NCBI RefSeq assembly: GCF_000513095.1
Contig: NZ_BAUT01000017.1
Location: 1-64,000 of the forward strand
Direction of reading: 5' to 3'
DNA: 64,000 nucleotides
From: Halalkalibacter wakoensis JCM 9140
Lineage (GTDB): Bacteria > Bacillota > Bacilli > Bacillales > Bacillaceae_D
Part shown: piece after piece, positions 10,199-19,633 of the stretch
Numbering within the stretch: the stretch's first letter is position 1
Layout of the letters: each line of letters begins with the position of its first letter
Made by a program: the position numbers and the translations under genes
Notes under the pieces: model-generated
Told to the model about the DNA's origin: nothing
Database searches by the model: none
The model's input: the letters and a program-made list of their open reading frames with translations, nothing else

Positions 10199-10912
10199 AT
10201 GGAGTATTGTGTTGTTCTTCCCGCTGCTGGACAAGGGAAAAGGATGAGAGCAGGCAAGAATAAACAGTTCCTTGAATTAAGAGGGGAACCATTAATTGTA
10301 CATACAATTCGTCAATTTGAGTTAGATCCTTGGTGTAAACAAGTCATTCTAGTTGCAAACGGGCAAGAAATTCAAGCAATGAAAGAATTGGCAAAAACAT
10401 TTCAATTATCCAAAGTTACGAGCGTTGTGGAAGGTGGAGAGGAAAGGCAGTACAGTGTCAAAAATGGCATTGATTCCTTGAAGGACGACTCGATTGTTCT
10501 TGTTCATGATGGAGCGAGGCCTTTTATTACCATTGATGTGATTCATCGACTCGTTGAAAAAGCAAAAGAAATAGGTGCTGTTACTGTTGCTGTTCCAGTG
10601 AAAGACACGATCAAAAAAGTGACTTCCCAAAAAGTAGTCAAAACGTTAAACCGCGAAGAGCTATGGTCGATTCAAACCCCTCAAGCTTTTAAATTAGCAG
10701 TCATAAAAGAGGCCCATCAAAAAGCGGAAGAAGCTAAAATGTTAGGAACTGACGATGCGAGCTTAGTGGAATGGAATGGACATGTTGTGGGGATCGTTGA
10801 GGGAGAGTACCAAAACATTAAAATAACAACACCAGATGATATGCTCTTTGCAGAAGCGATTTTAAAAGAAAGAGAGATGAGAAAAGATGATGAGAATAGG
10901 ACAAGGCTTTGA
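10199..10912 (+). CDS. ispD: IspD, 2-C-methyl-D-erythritol 4-phosphate cytidylyltransferase
   Basis: IspD joins MEP to CTP, giving CDP-methylerythritol in the non-mevalonate isoprenoid pathway. The 237-residue protein shows the nucleotide-binding PAAGQGKRM at the N-terminus, the DGARPF motif near residue 103 and TDDASLVE near 185. The start is ATG 10199 with AGGAGAG upstream; the open frame continues 48 codons further up but without family homology. The end overlaps the start of ispF by 26 nt, implying translational coupling of two successive pathway steps (with IspE, encoded elsewhere, acting between them). Confidence 0.96.
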   Translation: MEYCVVLPAAGQGKRMRAGKNKQFLELRGEPLIVHTIRQFELDPWCKQVILVANGQEIQAMKELAKTFQLSKVTSVVEGGEERQYSVKNGIDSLKDDSIVLVHDGARPFITIDVIHRLVEKAKEIGAVTVAVPVKDTIKKVTSQKVVKTLNREELWSIQTPQAFKLAVIKEAHQKAEEAKMLGTDDASLVEWNGHVVGIVEGEYQNIKITTPDDMLFAEAILKEREMRKDDENRTRL

Positions 10913-11366
10913 TGTTCATCAGTTAGTGGAAGGAAGACCATTGATTCTTGGTGGAATTACGATCCCGTATGAGAAGGGGTTGCTCGGTCATTCAGATGCT
11001 GATGTTCTCTTGCATACAATTGCAGATGCAGCTCTAGGGGCAATAGGGGAAGGAGATATTGGAAAGCATTTTCCCGATACGGATGAAGCGTTTAAAGATG
11101 CCGATTCAGCCAAATTACTTACACATGTATGGGAGCTTGTTAAATCAAAAGGGTTTAAGTTAGGAAATATTGATTGTACTATCATTGCTCAAAAACCAAA
11201 AATGGCCCCACATATTGAAACGATGCGTGCGAGAATTGCTGAACTGCTAGAAGCGGAAGTTGGCCAGGTCAATGTTAAGGCAACAACAACTGAGAAATTA
11301 GGTTTCACTGGAAGAGGAGAAGGAATTGCTTCACAAGCTGTGATTCTGTTAACTCCACTCTCATAA
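10887..11366 (+). CDS. ispF: IspF, 2-C-methyl-D-erythritol 2,4-cyclodiphosphate synthase
   Basis: IspF cyclises CDP-methylerythritol phosphate with loss of CMP. The 159-residue trimeric enzyme shows the zinc ligands in GFDVHQL (Asp and His near 9-11) and the third His in [13 protein letters not shown]; the substrate-binding [15 protein letters not shown] closes the C-terminal part. Two adjacent ATG codons (10887 and 10890) are possible starts; either keeps the family N-terminus MRIGQG. It overlaps ispD. Confidence 0.96.
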   Translation: MMRIGQGFDVHQLVEGRPLILGGITIPYEKGLLGHSDADVLLHTIADAALGAIGEGDIGKHFPDTDEAFKDADSAKLLTHVWELVKSKGFKLGNIDCTIIAQKPKMAPHIETMRARIAELLEAEVGQVNVKATTTEKLGFTGRGEGIASQAVILLTPLS

Positions 11367-11454
11367 TTGCTGCTGAAGTTGACGAAAGTAATGATATAGT
11401 AGTATACGTAAGGAATGGAATACATAGTATTGATAGAAATGGAAGGTGTTATAA

Positions 11455-12915
11455 ATGGGAAGTGACGTTCGTGTTCGATTTGCTCCTAGTCCAACAGGGC
11501 ATTTACATATAGGTGGTGCTCGTTCTGCGCTATTTAACTATTTGTTTGCAAAAAGTCAAGGTGGGAAATTTATTTTACGTATTGAAGATACCGATCAGGC
11601 TAGAAATGTTGATCAAGCGAAAGAAAAACTATTAGATAGTTTGAAGTGGCTTGGGATGGAATGGGATGAAAGCATAGATGTAGGTGGGGAATACGGCCCA
11701 TATAGCTGTATGGAGAGAGTTGGGCTTTACAAAGAATTTCTAGATCAACTTTTAGAAGATGGAAAAGCGTATTATTGCTACATGACAGAAGAAGAGCTTG
11801 AGGCAGAGCGTGAAGAGCAAAAGGCACGTGGAGAAACTCCCAAGTATAGTGGTCGTGACCGTGACTTAACGGAGGAACAGCGTAAAGCTTACGAAGAAAA
11901 AGGATTGAAGCCGGTTGTACGTTTTCGAGTACCAGAAGGAAAGGATATCTCTATCCAAGATGCCGTTCGTGGTGACGTAACATTCGAATCAGATGGAATC
12001 GGGGATTTTGTCATTGCCCGTAAAGATGGCATTCCGATGTATAACTTTGCTGTTGTAGTGGATGATCATTTAATGAAAATTTCGCATGTTATTCGCGGAG
12101 AAGAACATTTATCGAATACGCCAAGACAAGTTTTATTGTATGAGGCGTTTGGCTGGGATGTTCCAAAGTTTGCGCATGCTTCGTTAATTTTAAACCCAGA
12201 TCGTCAAAAGATGAGCAAACGAGATGAATCAATCATTCAATTCGTAGAACAATACAAAGATCTTGGTTACATGCCAGAAGCATTAGTGAACTTTTTAGCT
12301 TTATTAGGTTGGTCGCCGGTCGGAGAAGAAGAGTTGTTCTCCATGAAAGAGTTGGGAGAACAGTTTACGTTAGAGCGTGTCTCAAAAGCGCCTGCTGTTT
12401 TTGATACGGAGAAGCTAGCTTGGATGAATAACCAGTACATCAAAGATGCTGATCTCGACAAGGTCGTAGAACTCGCTTTGCCACATTTAGTGAAAGCAGG
12501 TAGGATTCCGGCAGATGTGTCAGGTGAGCAAAGAGATTGGGCGAAACGTTTAATTGGGTTGTACCAAGAGCAATTGCAATATGGTGCTGAAATTGTTGAG
12601 TTGTCAGAACTTTTCTTTAAGGAAGAAATTGAGTATAATGAGGAAGCGAAACAAGTTTTAGCTGAAGAGCAAGTTCCTGAAGTACTAGCGCAGTTTGTAA
12701 AAGAAATACAAGCAGTAGAAGCGTTCACAGCAGAAAATGTAAAAGCGGCGATGAAAGCTACTCAAAAAGCAACGGGTCACAAGGGTAAGAAGTTATTCAT
12801 GCCGATTCGAGTAGCGACAACGGGTCAGACACATGGTCGTGATTTACCAGACTCACTTGAGTTACTTGGAAAAGATGTTGTCAAAGCGCGCGTTGAGAGC
12901 TTATTAAGTGAATAA
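11455..12915 (+). CDS. gltX: Glutamyl-tRNA synthetase
   Basis: This class I synthetase charges tRNA-Glu; in Bacillus it is non-discriminating and also makes Glu-tRNA-Gln for the GatCAB amidotransferase. The 486 residues show the HIGH-like motif [16 protein letters not shown] near residue 17 and KMSKRDESI near 250. The start ATG 11455 follows GGAAGGTG. The gene stops just before the cysteine T-box leader, as in B. subtilis gltX-cysE-cysS. Confidence 0.96.
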   Translation: MGSDVRVRFAPSPTGHLHIGGARSALFNYLFAKSQGGKFILRIEDTDQARNVDQAKEKLLDSLKWLGMEWDESIDVGGEYGPYSCMERVGLYKEFLDQLLEDGKAYYCYMTEEELEAEREEQKARGETPKYSGRDRDLTEEQRKAYEEKGLKPVVRFRVPEGKDISIQDAVRGDVTFESDGIGDFVIARKDGIPMYNFAVVVDDHLMKISHVIRGEEHLSNTPRQVLLYEAFGWDVPKFAHASLILNPDRQKMSKRDESIIQFVEQYKDLGYMPEALVNFLALLGWSPVGEEELFSMKELGEQFTLERVSKAPAVFDTEKLAWMNNQYIKDADLDKVVELALPHLVKAGRIPADVSGEQRDWAKRLIGLYQEQLQYGAEIVELSELFFKEEIEYNEEAKQVLAEEQVPEVLAQFVKEIQAVEAFTAENVKAAMKATQKATGHKGKKLFMPIRVATTGQTHGRDLPDSLELLGKDVVKARVESLLSE

Positions 12916-12929
12916 AGAAAACGTGTAGA

Positions 12930-13165
12930 GAGGGAAAAGTAAGAGCAAGTCATTCCTTGCAGAGAGAACCATCATGGGCTGAGAGTGGTTTAGGAATGTT
13001 GCTTTGAACATGCACCCTTGAGTCTCTTTTTGAACTTTGTACAGTAGGAAAGAGCGAGTGGCTTCGTTAAAAGCCATAAAGTGGAGAAGCGATTGCCTTC
13101 TCTAAGCAGAGTGGAACCGCGCAAAAAAGCGCCTCTGTGCATCATAGCACAGAGGCGCTTTTTTT
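12930..13165 (+). promoter_or_regulatory. T-box riboswitch (tRNA-Cys responsive) of cysE-cysS
   Basis: The leader between gltX and cysE has the T-box layout: a long stem I (about 12930-13027) with AAAGTAAGAG near its base, a TGC cysteine codon at 13011-13013 placed as specifier, the conserved T-box AGAGTGGAACCGCGC at 13108-13122, and a terminator at 13126-13165. Uncharged tRNA-Cys would pair with the specifier and with the T-box TGGA bulge, favouring the antiterminator and expression of cysE-cysS. The exact specifier assignment is inferred from its position and from the downstream genes. Confidence 0.92.
13126..13165 (+). terminator. Regulated terminator of the T-box leader
   Basis: A long stem with arms 13126-13140 and 13147-13161 and a 6-nt loop ends in a run of seven T. 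Its left half overlaps the sequence that would pair in the antiterminator. Confidence 0.92.
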
Positions 13166-13217
13166 GTTTAGGAGTAATTGTAGCAGGTTCTTTATAGAGG
13201 GGAGACTTGAGAACATT

Positions 13218-13877
13218 ATGGGGAAAAGGTTTCGAACGTTATTAAATGATGTAGACGTAGTTTTTGAACAAGACCCTGCTGCGAGAAGTAGAACGGAAGT
13301 CATCTTTACGTACTCGGGTGTCCATGCGATATGGGCGCACCGGTTGGCCCATTGGCTATGGAATCGAAAGAGGTATTTTCTCGCTCGTTCCATCTCGCAA
13401 ATTAGTCGTTTTTTTACAGGGATTGAAATTCATCCTGGGGCTGTTATTGGGCAACGGTTGTTTATTGATCACGGCATGGGTGTCGTGATAGGGGAAACGT
13501 GTGAAATTGGAGACAATGTGACAATTTATCAAGGCGTTACACTTGGTGGGACAGGAAAAGAAAAAGGCAAGCGTCATCCAACGGTGGAAGACGGAGTTCT
13601 TATTGCATCGGGAGCAAAGATACTAGGTTCTTTTAAAATTGGCAAAAATGCACGTATAGGGGCAGGATCCGTTGTCTTAAAGGAAGTTCCGGCAAACTCT
13701 ACCGTTGTGGGTATTCCTGGAAGGATTGTGATTCAAGACGGAGTGAAAGTAGAAAACGGCTTAAACCATCATCTTTTACCGGACCCAATTGCTGATAAAT
13801 TGAAGGAGTTAGAAGAAGAAATTAAACTTCTAAAAGAAGAGCGAGCACAATTCATGAAATCATCAACAAGAGAATAG
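13218..13877 (+). CDS. cysE: Serine O-acetyltransferase
   Basis: CysE transfers acetyl from acetyl-CoA to serine, the first step of cysteine synthesis. The 219-residue protein has the N-terminal helical part ([27 protein letters not shown]) and the left-handed beta-helix with the catalytic [27 protein letters not shown] loop and [12 protein letters not shown] chose ATG 13218: the preceding open frame runs back into the T-box terminator. The best Shine-Dalgarno, GAGGGGAG, ends about 14 nt upstream, which is long. cysS follows at 13925, so the supply of cysteine and its loading onto tRNA share one T-box. Confidence 0.95.
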   Translation: MGKRFRTLLNDVDVVFEQDPAARSRTEVIFTYSGVHAIWAHRLAHWLWNRKRYFLARSISQISRFFTGIEIHPGAVIGQRLFIDHGMGVVIGETCEIGDNVTIYQGVTLGGTGKEKGKRHPTVEDGVLIASGAKILGSFKIGKNARIGAGSVVLKEVPANSTVVGIPGRIVIQDGVKVENGLNHHLLPDPIADKLKELEEEIKLLKEERAQFMKSSTRE

Positions 13878-13924
13878 TATGATGCATACCGTATAAGAGA
13901 ATCCGAAAGAGGGAGTAAATCCAA

Positions 13925-15322
13925 ATGCCTATTCATGTGTATAACAGTTTAACAAAAAAGAAAGAGCCGTTTATTCCAATAGAAGAGGGAAAGGTGAAAA
14001 TGTATGTTTGTGGACCTACTGTCTACAATTACATTCACATCGGCAATGCTAGGCCACCGATTGTGTACGACATGGTTAGAAGATATTTAGAATATCGGGG
14101 CTATGATGTTACATTTATTTCGAACTTTACAGATGTAGACGATAAAATTATTCGAGCAGCAAATGAGTTAGGAGAAGATGTATTCAAGGTGGCAAACCGA
14201 TTTATTAAAGCCTATCACGAGGATACATGTGCACTTGGTGTGAAAGAAGCAGATATACATCCGCGTGTCACCGAAACCATCCCAGAAATTATTTCTTTTA
14301 TTGAGGCTTTGATTGAAAAAGGGTATGCCTATGAAGCAAAAGGCGACGTGTATTTTCGAACACGAAAATTTGAGGGATATGGCAAACTTTCATCACAATC
14401 AATAGATGATTTGCGTTCTGGTGCCCGTATTGAAGTTGATGAAAGAAAAGAAGATTCATTGGATTTTGTCCTATGGAAAGCGGCGAAGGAAGGGGAAGTT
14501 TCTTGGAAAAGTCCTTGGGGTGAAGGTCGTCCTGGTTGGCACATTGAATGTTCCGCTATGGTAAAAAAATATTTAGGTGACACAATCGACATTCACGCCG
14601 GCGGGCAAGATTTATCTTTTCCTCATCACGAAAATGAAATTGCTCAATCAGAAGCTTTAACAGAAAAACCAATGGCGAATTATTGGCTTCACAACGGTTT
14701 TATTAACATAGATAATGAAAAAATGTCGAAATCTCTCGGAAATTTTGTTTTGGCAAAAGATATCATTCGACAACATTCAGCAGAAGTCGTTCGTTTCTTC
14801 ATGTTAACAGCTCATTATCGCAGCCCGATCAACTTTAGTGATGAGTTGTTGGAAGGGGCTAAGGCAGGTCTTGAACGATTGAAGACAGCTGTTTTGAGTT
14901 TAGAGCACAGGTTAGAAGAGTCAACGGACTTTGGAGAAAAAGGTGACTGGATCGAACGGATCGTTGCGTTGAATGAACGCTTCATTCAAGAAATGGATGA
15001 CGACTTTAATAGTGCGAATGGTATTGCTGTTCTCTTTGATTTGGCAAAAGAAGCGAATCGCTACCTTCGTGAGGATCAAACGTCGAAAGAAGTGTTGCAA
15101 TCCTTCTTGCAACAGTTCGACGACTTGGCTGATGTGTTAGGATTAACGTTGCAGTCGCAAAAAGAATTGTTAGACGACGAGATTGAGCAACTTATTGAAA
15201 AAAGGAATGAAGCGAGAAAGCAAAAAGACTTTGCTCTTGCTGACCAAATTCGTGATGAATTAAAGGAGCAAGGCATTCTATTAGAGGATACGGCTCAAGG
15301 CGTTCGTTGGAAACGAGGCTAG
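13925..15322 (+). CDS. cysS: Cysteinyl-tRNA synthetase
   Basis: The monomeric class I enzyme charges tRNA-Cys. The 465 residues show the zinc-binding cysteine in [16 protein letters not shown] (with the HIGH motif HIGN), the second zinc-site group in [15 protein letters not shown], and KMSKSLGNF near residue 267. The C-terminal [23 protein letters not shown] helical region is typical. The start ATG 13925 follows GAGGGAG. The mrnC ATG lies 3 nt after its stop. Confidence 0.96.
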   Translation: MPIHVYNSLTKKKEPFIPIEEGKVKMYVCGPTVYNYIHIGNARPPIVYDMVRRYLEYRGYDVTFISNFTDVDDKIIRAANELGEDVFKVANRFIKAYHEDTCALGVKEADIHPRVTETIPEIISFIEALIEKGYAYEAKGDVYFRTRKFEGYGKLSSQSIDDLRSGARIEVDERKEDSLDFVLWKAAKEGEVSWKSPWGEGRPGWHIECSAMVKKYLGDTIDIHAGGQDLSFPHHENEIAQSEALTEKPMANYWLHNGFINIDNEKMSKSLGNFVLAKDIIRQHSAEVVRFFMLTAHYRSPINFSDELLEGAKAGLERLKTAVLSLEHRLEESTDFGEKGDWIERIVALNERFIQEMDDDFNSANGIAVLFDLAKEANRYLREDQTSKEVLQSFLQQFDDLADVLGLTLQSQKELLDDEIEQLIEKRNEARKQKDFALADQIRDELKEQGILLEDTAQGVRWKRG

Positions 15323-15324
15323 GG

Positions 15325-15735
15325 ATGAAAATTATTGATGCTAACACCGATTTAACTCAGCTTAATGCATTAGCCCTAGCCTATATGGGCGATTCTGTAT
15401 TAGATATGTATGTCCGCTACTATTTGATTGCAAAAGGAACGGTTCGTCCTCATCGTCTCCATGTTGAAGCAACAAAATATGTTTCAGCTAAGTCACAAGC
15501 GTATATTATGGGCAAGTTAATAGAGGAAGGCTTTTTAACAGATGATGAGATTGCGGTATTTAAACGCGGGCGCAATGCGAAGTCTGGTTCGGTTCCGAAA
15601 AATACAGACTTACATACGTATCGATATTCAACTGGTTTTGAAGCCATGTTAGGTTATCACTATTTTCAAGGAGAACATGATAGACTCGATGAGATTATGA
15701 AAAAAGCCGTAGTGATTGCCGAAACAAGAAGTTGA
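15325..15735 (+). CDS. mrnC: Mini-ribonuclease 3 (23S rRNA maturation)
   Basis: Mini-III is an RNase III catalytic domain without the double-stranded RNA-binding domain; it trims the ends of 23S rRNA precursor. The 136-residue protein shows the acidic catalytic helix ALAYMGDSVLDMYVRYYL and the second metal-binding segment YSTGFEAMLGY. The ATG at 15325 with CGAGG 6 nt upstream is preferred; a TTG at 15307 inside cysS would add six residues. Neighbouring rlmB also acts on 23S rRNA. Confidence 0.94.
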   Translation: MKIIDANTDLTQLNALALAYMGDSVLDMYVRYYLIAKGTVRPHRLHVEATKYVSAKSQAYIMGKLIEEGFLTDDEIAVFKRGRNAKSGSVPKNTDLHTYRYSTGFEAMLGYHYFQGEHDRLDEIMKKAVVIAETRS

Positions 15736-15757
15736 TTTAGAAAGGAGGAACTAAAAA

Positions 15758-16507
15758 ATGAGTCAAGAATTTATCGTTGGAAAAAACCCCATTATAGAAG
15801 CGTTAAAAGCTGGGCATTCCATTAATAAAATTTGGATTGCTGAGGGATCACAAAAGGGACAAATGACCAAAATCGTCCAACTTGCAAAAGAAAACGGCGT
15901 ATTGGTCCAACATGCTCCCAAAAAAAAGTTAGCTCAATTAGTAGATTCTGATAATCACCAAGGTGTTGTCGCGTCAATTGCAGCTTACGAATACGCAGAA
16001 ATAGAGGATTTATTTGAAGCAGCTAGTGCACGTGGAGAAGAGCCTTTTTTTCTCATATTAGATGAAGTTGAAGATCCTCATAATTTAGGATCAATCTTGC
16101 GAACAGCTGACGCAGTTGGAGCACACGGAGTGATTATTCCAAAGCGAAGAGCCGTTGGCTTAACTCAAACGGTAGCCAAGTCTTCAACAGGTGCGATTGA
16201 GTATGTACCAGTTGTTCGAGTAACGAACATAGCACGAACGATGGACGACTTAAAGAAACGAGGCTTATGGTTCGCGGGAACGGATGCCAAAGGAGAATCT
16301 GATTATCGTCAGGCAACTTTTGATATGCCGATCGGTCTTGTAATTGGGAGTGAAGGAAAAGGAATTAGCCGTCTTGTAAAAGAAAAGTGCGATTTCCTCA
16401 TTCGAATCCCAATGGTTGGTCATGTTACGTCGTTAAATGCATCAGTTGCAGCGAGTTTGCTTATGTACGAAGTGTACCGGAGACGACATGAAGTAGGCAG
16501 TGAGTAG
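15758..16507 (+). CDS. rlmB: RlmB-type 23S rRNA 2'-O-methyltransferase (SPOUT family)
   Basis: The 249-residue protein is a TrmH/SpoU enzyme, predicted to methylate the ribose of G2251 (E. coli numbering) in 23S rRNA using S-adenosylmethionine. It has the N-terminal RNA-binding L30e-like domain (GKNPIIEALKAGHSINKIWIA) and the three SPOUT knot motifs: NLGSILRTADA, VIGSEGKGISR and SLNASVAASLLMYE. AAAGGAGGAA precedes ATG 15758. The B. subtilis counterpart is yacO. Confidence 0.93.
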   Translation: MSQEFIVGKNPIIEALKAGHSINKIWIAEGSQKGQMTKIVQLAKENGVLVQHAPKKKLAQLVDSDNHQGVVASIAAYEYAEIEDLFEAASARGEEPFFLILDEVEDPHNLGSILRTADAVGAHGVIIPKRRAVGLTQTVAKSSTGAIEYVPVVRVTNIARTMDDLKKRGLWFAGTDAKGESDYRQATFDMPIGLVIGSEGKGISRLVKEKCDFLIRIPMVGHVTSLNASVAASLLMYEVYRRRHEVGSE

Positions 16508-16508
16508 G

Positions 16509-17018
16509 ATGAAAGATATTTTGCTTGTTGACGGCTATAACATGATTGGGGCCTGGCCTGAACTTCGAATTCTTAAAGATAAAGACCTTGGATTAGCAAG
16601 GGATCGTCTTATTGAAATGTTGGCTGAGTATCAAGCATACACAGGTTATCAAGTGAAGGTAATTTTTGACGCTCATATGGTAGATGGAGTCGGAAAAAGG
16701 TATAAGAATCACCGAGTTGATGTCTTGTATACAAGGAAAAACGAGACAGCGGATGAACGGATTGAAAAGCTTGTTCTAGACCTTAAGCGAATTGATACGA
16801 ACATTCATGTCGCTACATCCGATATGGCAGAGCAATCCATGATCTTTGGAAGTGGCGCTTTACGAAAGTCAGCTAGAGAGTTATTTATGGAGATTGAAGC
16901 AACAGAAAAAGGAATCGACAAACAAGTCCAAAAAACGCAAAAAAAGCGAAATTCGACAAAAATCCCGCTTAGTGACGAAATTGCTGAAATTTTTGAAAAA
17001 TGGCGTCGACAGCGCTGA
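16509..17018 (+). CDS. rae1: Rae1/YacP ribosome-associated endoribonuclease (NYN domain)
   Basis: The PIN-like NYN nuclease enters the ribosomal A site and cleaves certain mRNAs during translation. The 169-residue protein has the acidic motif ILLVDGYNMIGAW at the N-terminus, FDAHMVDG near 55, NETADERIEKL near 80 and VATSDMAEQ near 102, which together make the metal site. The ATG at 16509 sits 2 nt after the rlmB stop and begins exactly where the family does; a GTG at 16500 would overlap rlmB. The B. subtilis counterpart is yacP. Confidence 0.92.
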   Translation: MKDILLVDGYNMIGAWPELRILKDKDLGLARDRLIEMLAEYQAYTGYQVKVIFDAHMVDGVGKRYKNHRVDVLYTRKNETADERIEKLVLDLKRIDTNIHVATSDMAEQSMIFGSGALRKSARELFMEIEATEKGIDKQVQKTQKKRNSTKIPLSDEIAEIFEKWRRQR

Positions 17019-17025
17019 TACGTGG

Positions 17026-17055
17026 TTGACCAGCTGGAAAAGTGTGCTATATAAT
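17026..17055 (+). promoter_or_regulatory. Sigma-A promoter of sigH
   Basis: TTGACC at 17026-17031 and a perfect TATAAT at 17050-17055 are 18 bp apart. The site begins 8 nt after the rae1 stop. In B. subtilis sigH is transcribed by sigma-A and repressed by AbrB; no AbrB site can be judged by eye. Confidence 0.65.
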
Positions 17056-17097
17056 GGGTCTATATTTTAGACAACAGCCAAGGTCGGAGGGATTGTC

Positions 17098-17754
17098 GTG
17101 AGCATGGACCTTCAAGAAACCAAACTAAAACCGATGTATGACACTGTGGAAGATGATGAATTAGTTGTTTTTGTACGTAATGGAGATAGTGGAGCGCTGG
17201 AATTTCTCATCAACAAATATAAGAATTTTGTTCGAGCGAAGGCAAGATCTTATTTTTTGATTGGGGCAGATCATGAAGACATTGTTCAAGAAGGAATGAT
17301 AGGACTGTATAAAGCCGTCCGTGATTTTAATGGGGACAAGCTTTCTTCCTTCAAAGCTTTTGCGGAACTATGTATTACAAGACAAATAATTACGGCTATT
17401 AAGACAGCAACGAGACAGAAACATATCCCGTTGAATTCGTATGTTTCTTTGGACAAGCCTTTGTACGATGAAGAGTCTGACCGCACTTTGTTAGATGTTA
17501 TTTGCGGGACTAGAGTAACGGACCCAGAAGAATTACTCATTAATCAAGAAGAGTTTGAAGACATTGAGTTGAAAATGGGTGAGTTGCTAAGTGATTTAGA
17601 GCGACAAGTTTTAATGCTTTATTTAGACGGCAGATCCTATCAGGAAATTTCTCTAGATCTAAACCGTCATGTTAAGTCTATTGACAATGCTCTGCAACGA
17701 GTGAAACGTAAACTTGAGCGTTATGTGGAGTTTAAAGGGGTATCGATTTCTTAA
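17098..17754 (+). CDS. sigH: RNA polymerase sigma-H (Spo0H), transition-phase sigma factor
   Basis: Sigma-H directs genes for entry into sporulation and competence. The 218-residue protein shows region 2 (FLINKYKNFVRAKARSYFLI, then GADHEDIVQEGMIGLYKAVRDF and SFKAFAELCITRQI) and region 4 (LSDLERQVLMLYLDGRSYQEIS, followed by HVKSIDNALQRVKRKL, the -35 recognition helix). The start is GTG 17098 with GTCGGAGGGA upstream. Presence of this gene supports a spore-forming host. Confidence 0.96.
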   Translation: MSMDLQETKLKPMYDTVEDDELVVFVRNGDSGALEFLINKYKNFVRAKARSYFLIGADHEDIVQEGMIGLYKAVRDFNGDKLSSFKAFAELCITRQIITAIKTATRQKHIPLNSYVSLDKPLYDEESDRTLLDVICGTRVTDPEELLINQEEFEDIELKMGELLSDLERQVLMLYLDGRSYQEISLDLNRHVKSIDNALQRVKRKLERYVEFKGVSIS

Positions 17755-17759
17755 TTATT

Positions 17760-17797
17760 AGGAGAACGAATGGATGAAGCCAATCGTTCTCCTTTTC
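17760..17797 (+). terminator. Terminator after sigH
   Basis: Arms AGGAGAACGA (17760-17769) and TCGTTCTCCT (17784-17793) are perfectly complementary with a 14-nt loop and are followed by TTTTCC. Confidence 0.75.
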
Positions 17798-17829
17798 CCT
17801 GTTTGACAAATGACGGATTATTCTAATAA

Positions 17830-17858
17830 TTGACACGAAAAGTGCGGTATGATAGATT
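17830..17858 (+). promoter_or_regulatory. Candidate sigma-A promoter of rpmG-secE-nusG
   Basis: TTGACA at 17830-17835 and TAGATT at 17853-17858 are 17 bp apart. A second TTGACA lies at about 17802. The -10 has two mismatches. Confidence 0.5.
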
Positions 17859-17894
17859 TAATTAATATGTACTTTGGACGCTGGAGGTGCAATG

Positions 17895-18044
17895 ATGCGG
17901 ACTAAAGTTGTACTAGCTTGTGAAGTTTGTCAGTCAAGAAACTATGTAACGGAAAAGAACAAACAGTCACATAGTGGTCGCATTGAGATGAAGAAGTTTT
18001 GTAAAACTTGTCAAGAGCACACGCTTCACCGTGAAACAAAGTAA
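17895..18044 (+). CDS. rpmG: Ribosomal protein bL33, zinc-binding form
   Basis: The 49-residue large-subunit protein sits near the E site. Two CxxC pairs (CEVC near 9-12 and CKTC near 36-39) show that it is the zinc-binding C+ form, the one that zinc-starved Bacillus replaces with a cysteine-free paralogue. The sequence begins [13 protein letters not shown] 17895 is preferred over the adjacent ATG 17892 because GGAGGTG lies 5 nt from it. It is in the standard place between sigH and secE. Confidence 0.93.
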   Translation: MRTKVVLACEVCQSRNYVTEKNKQSHSGRIEMKKFCKTCQEHTLHRETK

Positions 18045-18136
18045 TAGACAATAGTAATTCTAGTAAATAAACAATGTAAATTTCGAATAGATGAACGCAT
18101 ATTTGTCTATATTGATTGATGCTGGAGGTGTCATTG

Positions 18137-18331
18137 GTGGCTGGTGGAGAAAGAAGTATCGGTAAATTTTTCCGGGATGTTGTTCAAGAGATGAAACGTG
18201 TTTCTTGGCCAACTCGTAAAGAATTGGTTCGTTATACATGGGTTGTTCTAGGAACGGTAGCTTTCATTTCTGTATTCTTCTTTGTAGTTGATTACGGAAT
18301 TTCTGAGCTTGTTCGTGTCCTGCTCGGTTGA
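18137..18331 (+). CDS. secE: SecE, preprotein translocase subunit
   Basis: SecE clamps SecY in the membrane translocon. The 64-residue protein has the amphipathic helix with the conserved FFRDVVQEMKRVSWPTRKEL and a single membrane span (YTWVVLGTVAFISVFFFVVDYG). The GTG at 18137, 6 nt after GGAGGTG, is the best start; TTG 18134 and ATG 18116 are in frame but badly placed relative to that site. nusG follows. Confidence 0.94.
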   Translation: MAGGERSIGKFFRDVVQEMKRVSWPTRKELVRYTWVVLGTVAFISVFFFVVDYGISELVRVLLG

Positions 18332-18396
18332 TTTGTTACTATATTCGTTTGAATAGCTGCTAAGGTAGTCATTCTTGTGGCCATCTCGCTAATGAA

Positions 18397-18431
18397 GAGG
18401 AGGGAAGGACAAAACCGTCCTAGTTATCATG
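18397..18431 (+). promoter_or_regulatory. Remote Shine-Dalgarno and small hairpin before nusG
   Basis: A strong Shine-Dalgarno, GAGGAGGG (18397-18404), ends 24 nt before the nusG ATG at 18429, too far for normal use. Between them AGGAC (18406-18410) can pair with GTCCT (18417-18421) around a 6-nt loop. Folding would shorten the effective gap to about 8 nt. No ATG, GTG or TTG lies in frame between the site and the ATG. Confidence 0.6.
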
Positions 18432-18962
18432 GAAAAAAATTGGTATGTACTTCATACGTATTCAGGGTATGAAAACAAAGTTAAGACGAATCTTGAAAAA
18501 CGCGTTGAATCAATGGATATGACAGATAAGATTTTTCGTGTTCTCGTACCTGTTGAGGAAGAAACAGAAGTAAAGAATGGAAAAAGTAAAACGGTATCAA
18601 AGAAAGTTTTCCCAGGTTATGTCATTGTTGAGATGATTATGACTGATGATTCTTGGTATGTAGTGAGAAATACACCAGGAGTAACAGGCTTTGTTGGTTC
18701 TGCTGGTGCTGGTTCAAAGCCAACGCCACTTTTGGAAGAGGAAGTAGAATCGATTTTGAAGCAAATGGGAGTAGAGCAACCAAAAGCTGACATCGACTTC
18801 GAATTAAAAGAATCAGTTAAAGTAAAAGAAGGTCCATTTGCTAATTTCGTTGGTTCAATTGAAGAGATTCAAGTAGATAAGCAAAAGGTTAAGGTTCATG
18901 TTAATATGTTTGGTCGTGAAACGCCTGTAGAACTGGACTTTAATCAAGTCGAAAAGATTTAA
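18429..18962 (+). CDS. nusG: NusG, transcription elongation/pausing factor
   Basis: NusG binds the RNA polymerase clamp and, in Bacillus, stimulates pausing at T-rich non-template DNA. The 177-residue length is the same as in B. subtilis. The NGN domain runs from WYVLHTYSGYENKVK to GVTGFVGSAGAGSKPTPL, and the C-terminal KOW domain includes KEGPFANFVGSIEEI and VNMFGRETPVELDF. The ATG at 18429 matches the family start; the ribosome-binding site is unusually distant, with a hairpin between. A terminator at 19041 follows. Confidence 0.96.
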   Translation: MEKNWYVLHTYSGYENKVKTNLEKRVESMDMTDKIFRVLVPVEEETEVKNGKSKTVSKKVFPGYVIVEMIMTDDSWYVVRNTPGVTGFVGSAGAGSKPTPLLEEEVESILKQMGVEQPKADIDFELKESVKVKEGPFANFVGSIEEIQVDKQKVKVHVNMFGRETPVELDFNQVEKI

Positions 18963-19040
18963 TTCGAAAAAAACTTGCTATCTTTCGCTGGAAGTGATAG
19001 AATCTTCATGGTTGACAATGGTTTCAGTTAAATGAGCCAT

Positions 19041-19070
19041 CGGATGCAGATGCATTGCATCCGTTTTTTT
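19041..19070 (+). terminator. Terminator between nusG and rplK
   Basis: Arms CGGATGCA (19041-19048) and TGCATCCG (19056-19063) with a short loop are followed by seven T. It separates the secE-nusG transcript from the rplK-rplA genes. Confidence 0.75.
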
Positions 19071-19134
19071 GAGTGGGAGGGTGGAAATTCTTCACCCGGA
19101 TAACCACATCACGGACTTTAAGGAGGTGTGTCAC

Positions 19135-19560
19135 GTGGCTAAAAAGGTAATTAAAATGGTTAAGTTACAAATTCCTGCTGGGAAAGCTAATCCAGCGCCA
19201 CCAGTTGGTCCTGCATTAGGTCAAGCAGGTGTAAATATCATGGGATTCTGTAAAGAATTCAACGCTCGTACTTCAGATCAAGCGGGTCTTATCATCCCTG
19301 TTGAAATTACAGTATTTGAAGATCGTTCGTTTACATTCATCACGAAAACTCCACCTGCTGCTGTTCTTTTAAAGAAAGCTGCTGGGATTGAGTCAGGTTC
19401 TGGAGAGCCTCACGTTAAGAAGGTTGCTACAGTGAAGCGTGATAAAGTACGCGAGATTGCTGAGACGAAAATGCCAGATCTAAACGCAGCTGATGTAGAA
19501 GCGGCTATGCGTATGGTTGAAGGTACTGCTCGCAGCATGGGTATTGTGATTGAAGACTAA
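19135..19560 (+). CDS. rplK: Ribosomal protein uL11
   Basis: L11 forms part of the GTPase-associated centre and is the contact for RelA-type stringent signalling and thiopeptide antibiotics. The 141-residue protein has the N-terminal domain with [24 protein letters not shown] and the rRNA-binding C-terminal domain. I chose GTG 19135, which has AAGGAGGTG 6 nt upstream and matches the family N-terminus [11 protein letters not shown]; the frame is open 66 nt further but without homology. Confidence 0.95.
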   Translation: MAKKVIKMVKLQIPAGKANPAPPVGPALGQAGVNIMGFCKEFNARTSDQAGLIIPVEITVFEDRSFTFITKTPPAAVLLKKAAGIESGSGEPHVKKVATVKRDKVREIAETKMPDLNAADVEAAMRMVEGTARSMGIVIED

Positions 19561-19633
19561 TTGGTAAGTGTTCTGGAGGTTGCGATGAGGTATGACCCTC
19601 TTTGCCTATTTTATAGGTTCGCAACCTTTAATA

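Noticed and set aside
12267-12728. 153-codon open frame antisense to gltX
   Set aside because: It is a shadow of a strongly coding gene, has no ribosome-binding site and encodes low-complexity serine/threonine-rich sequence.
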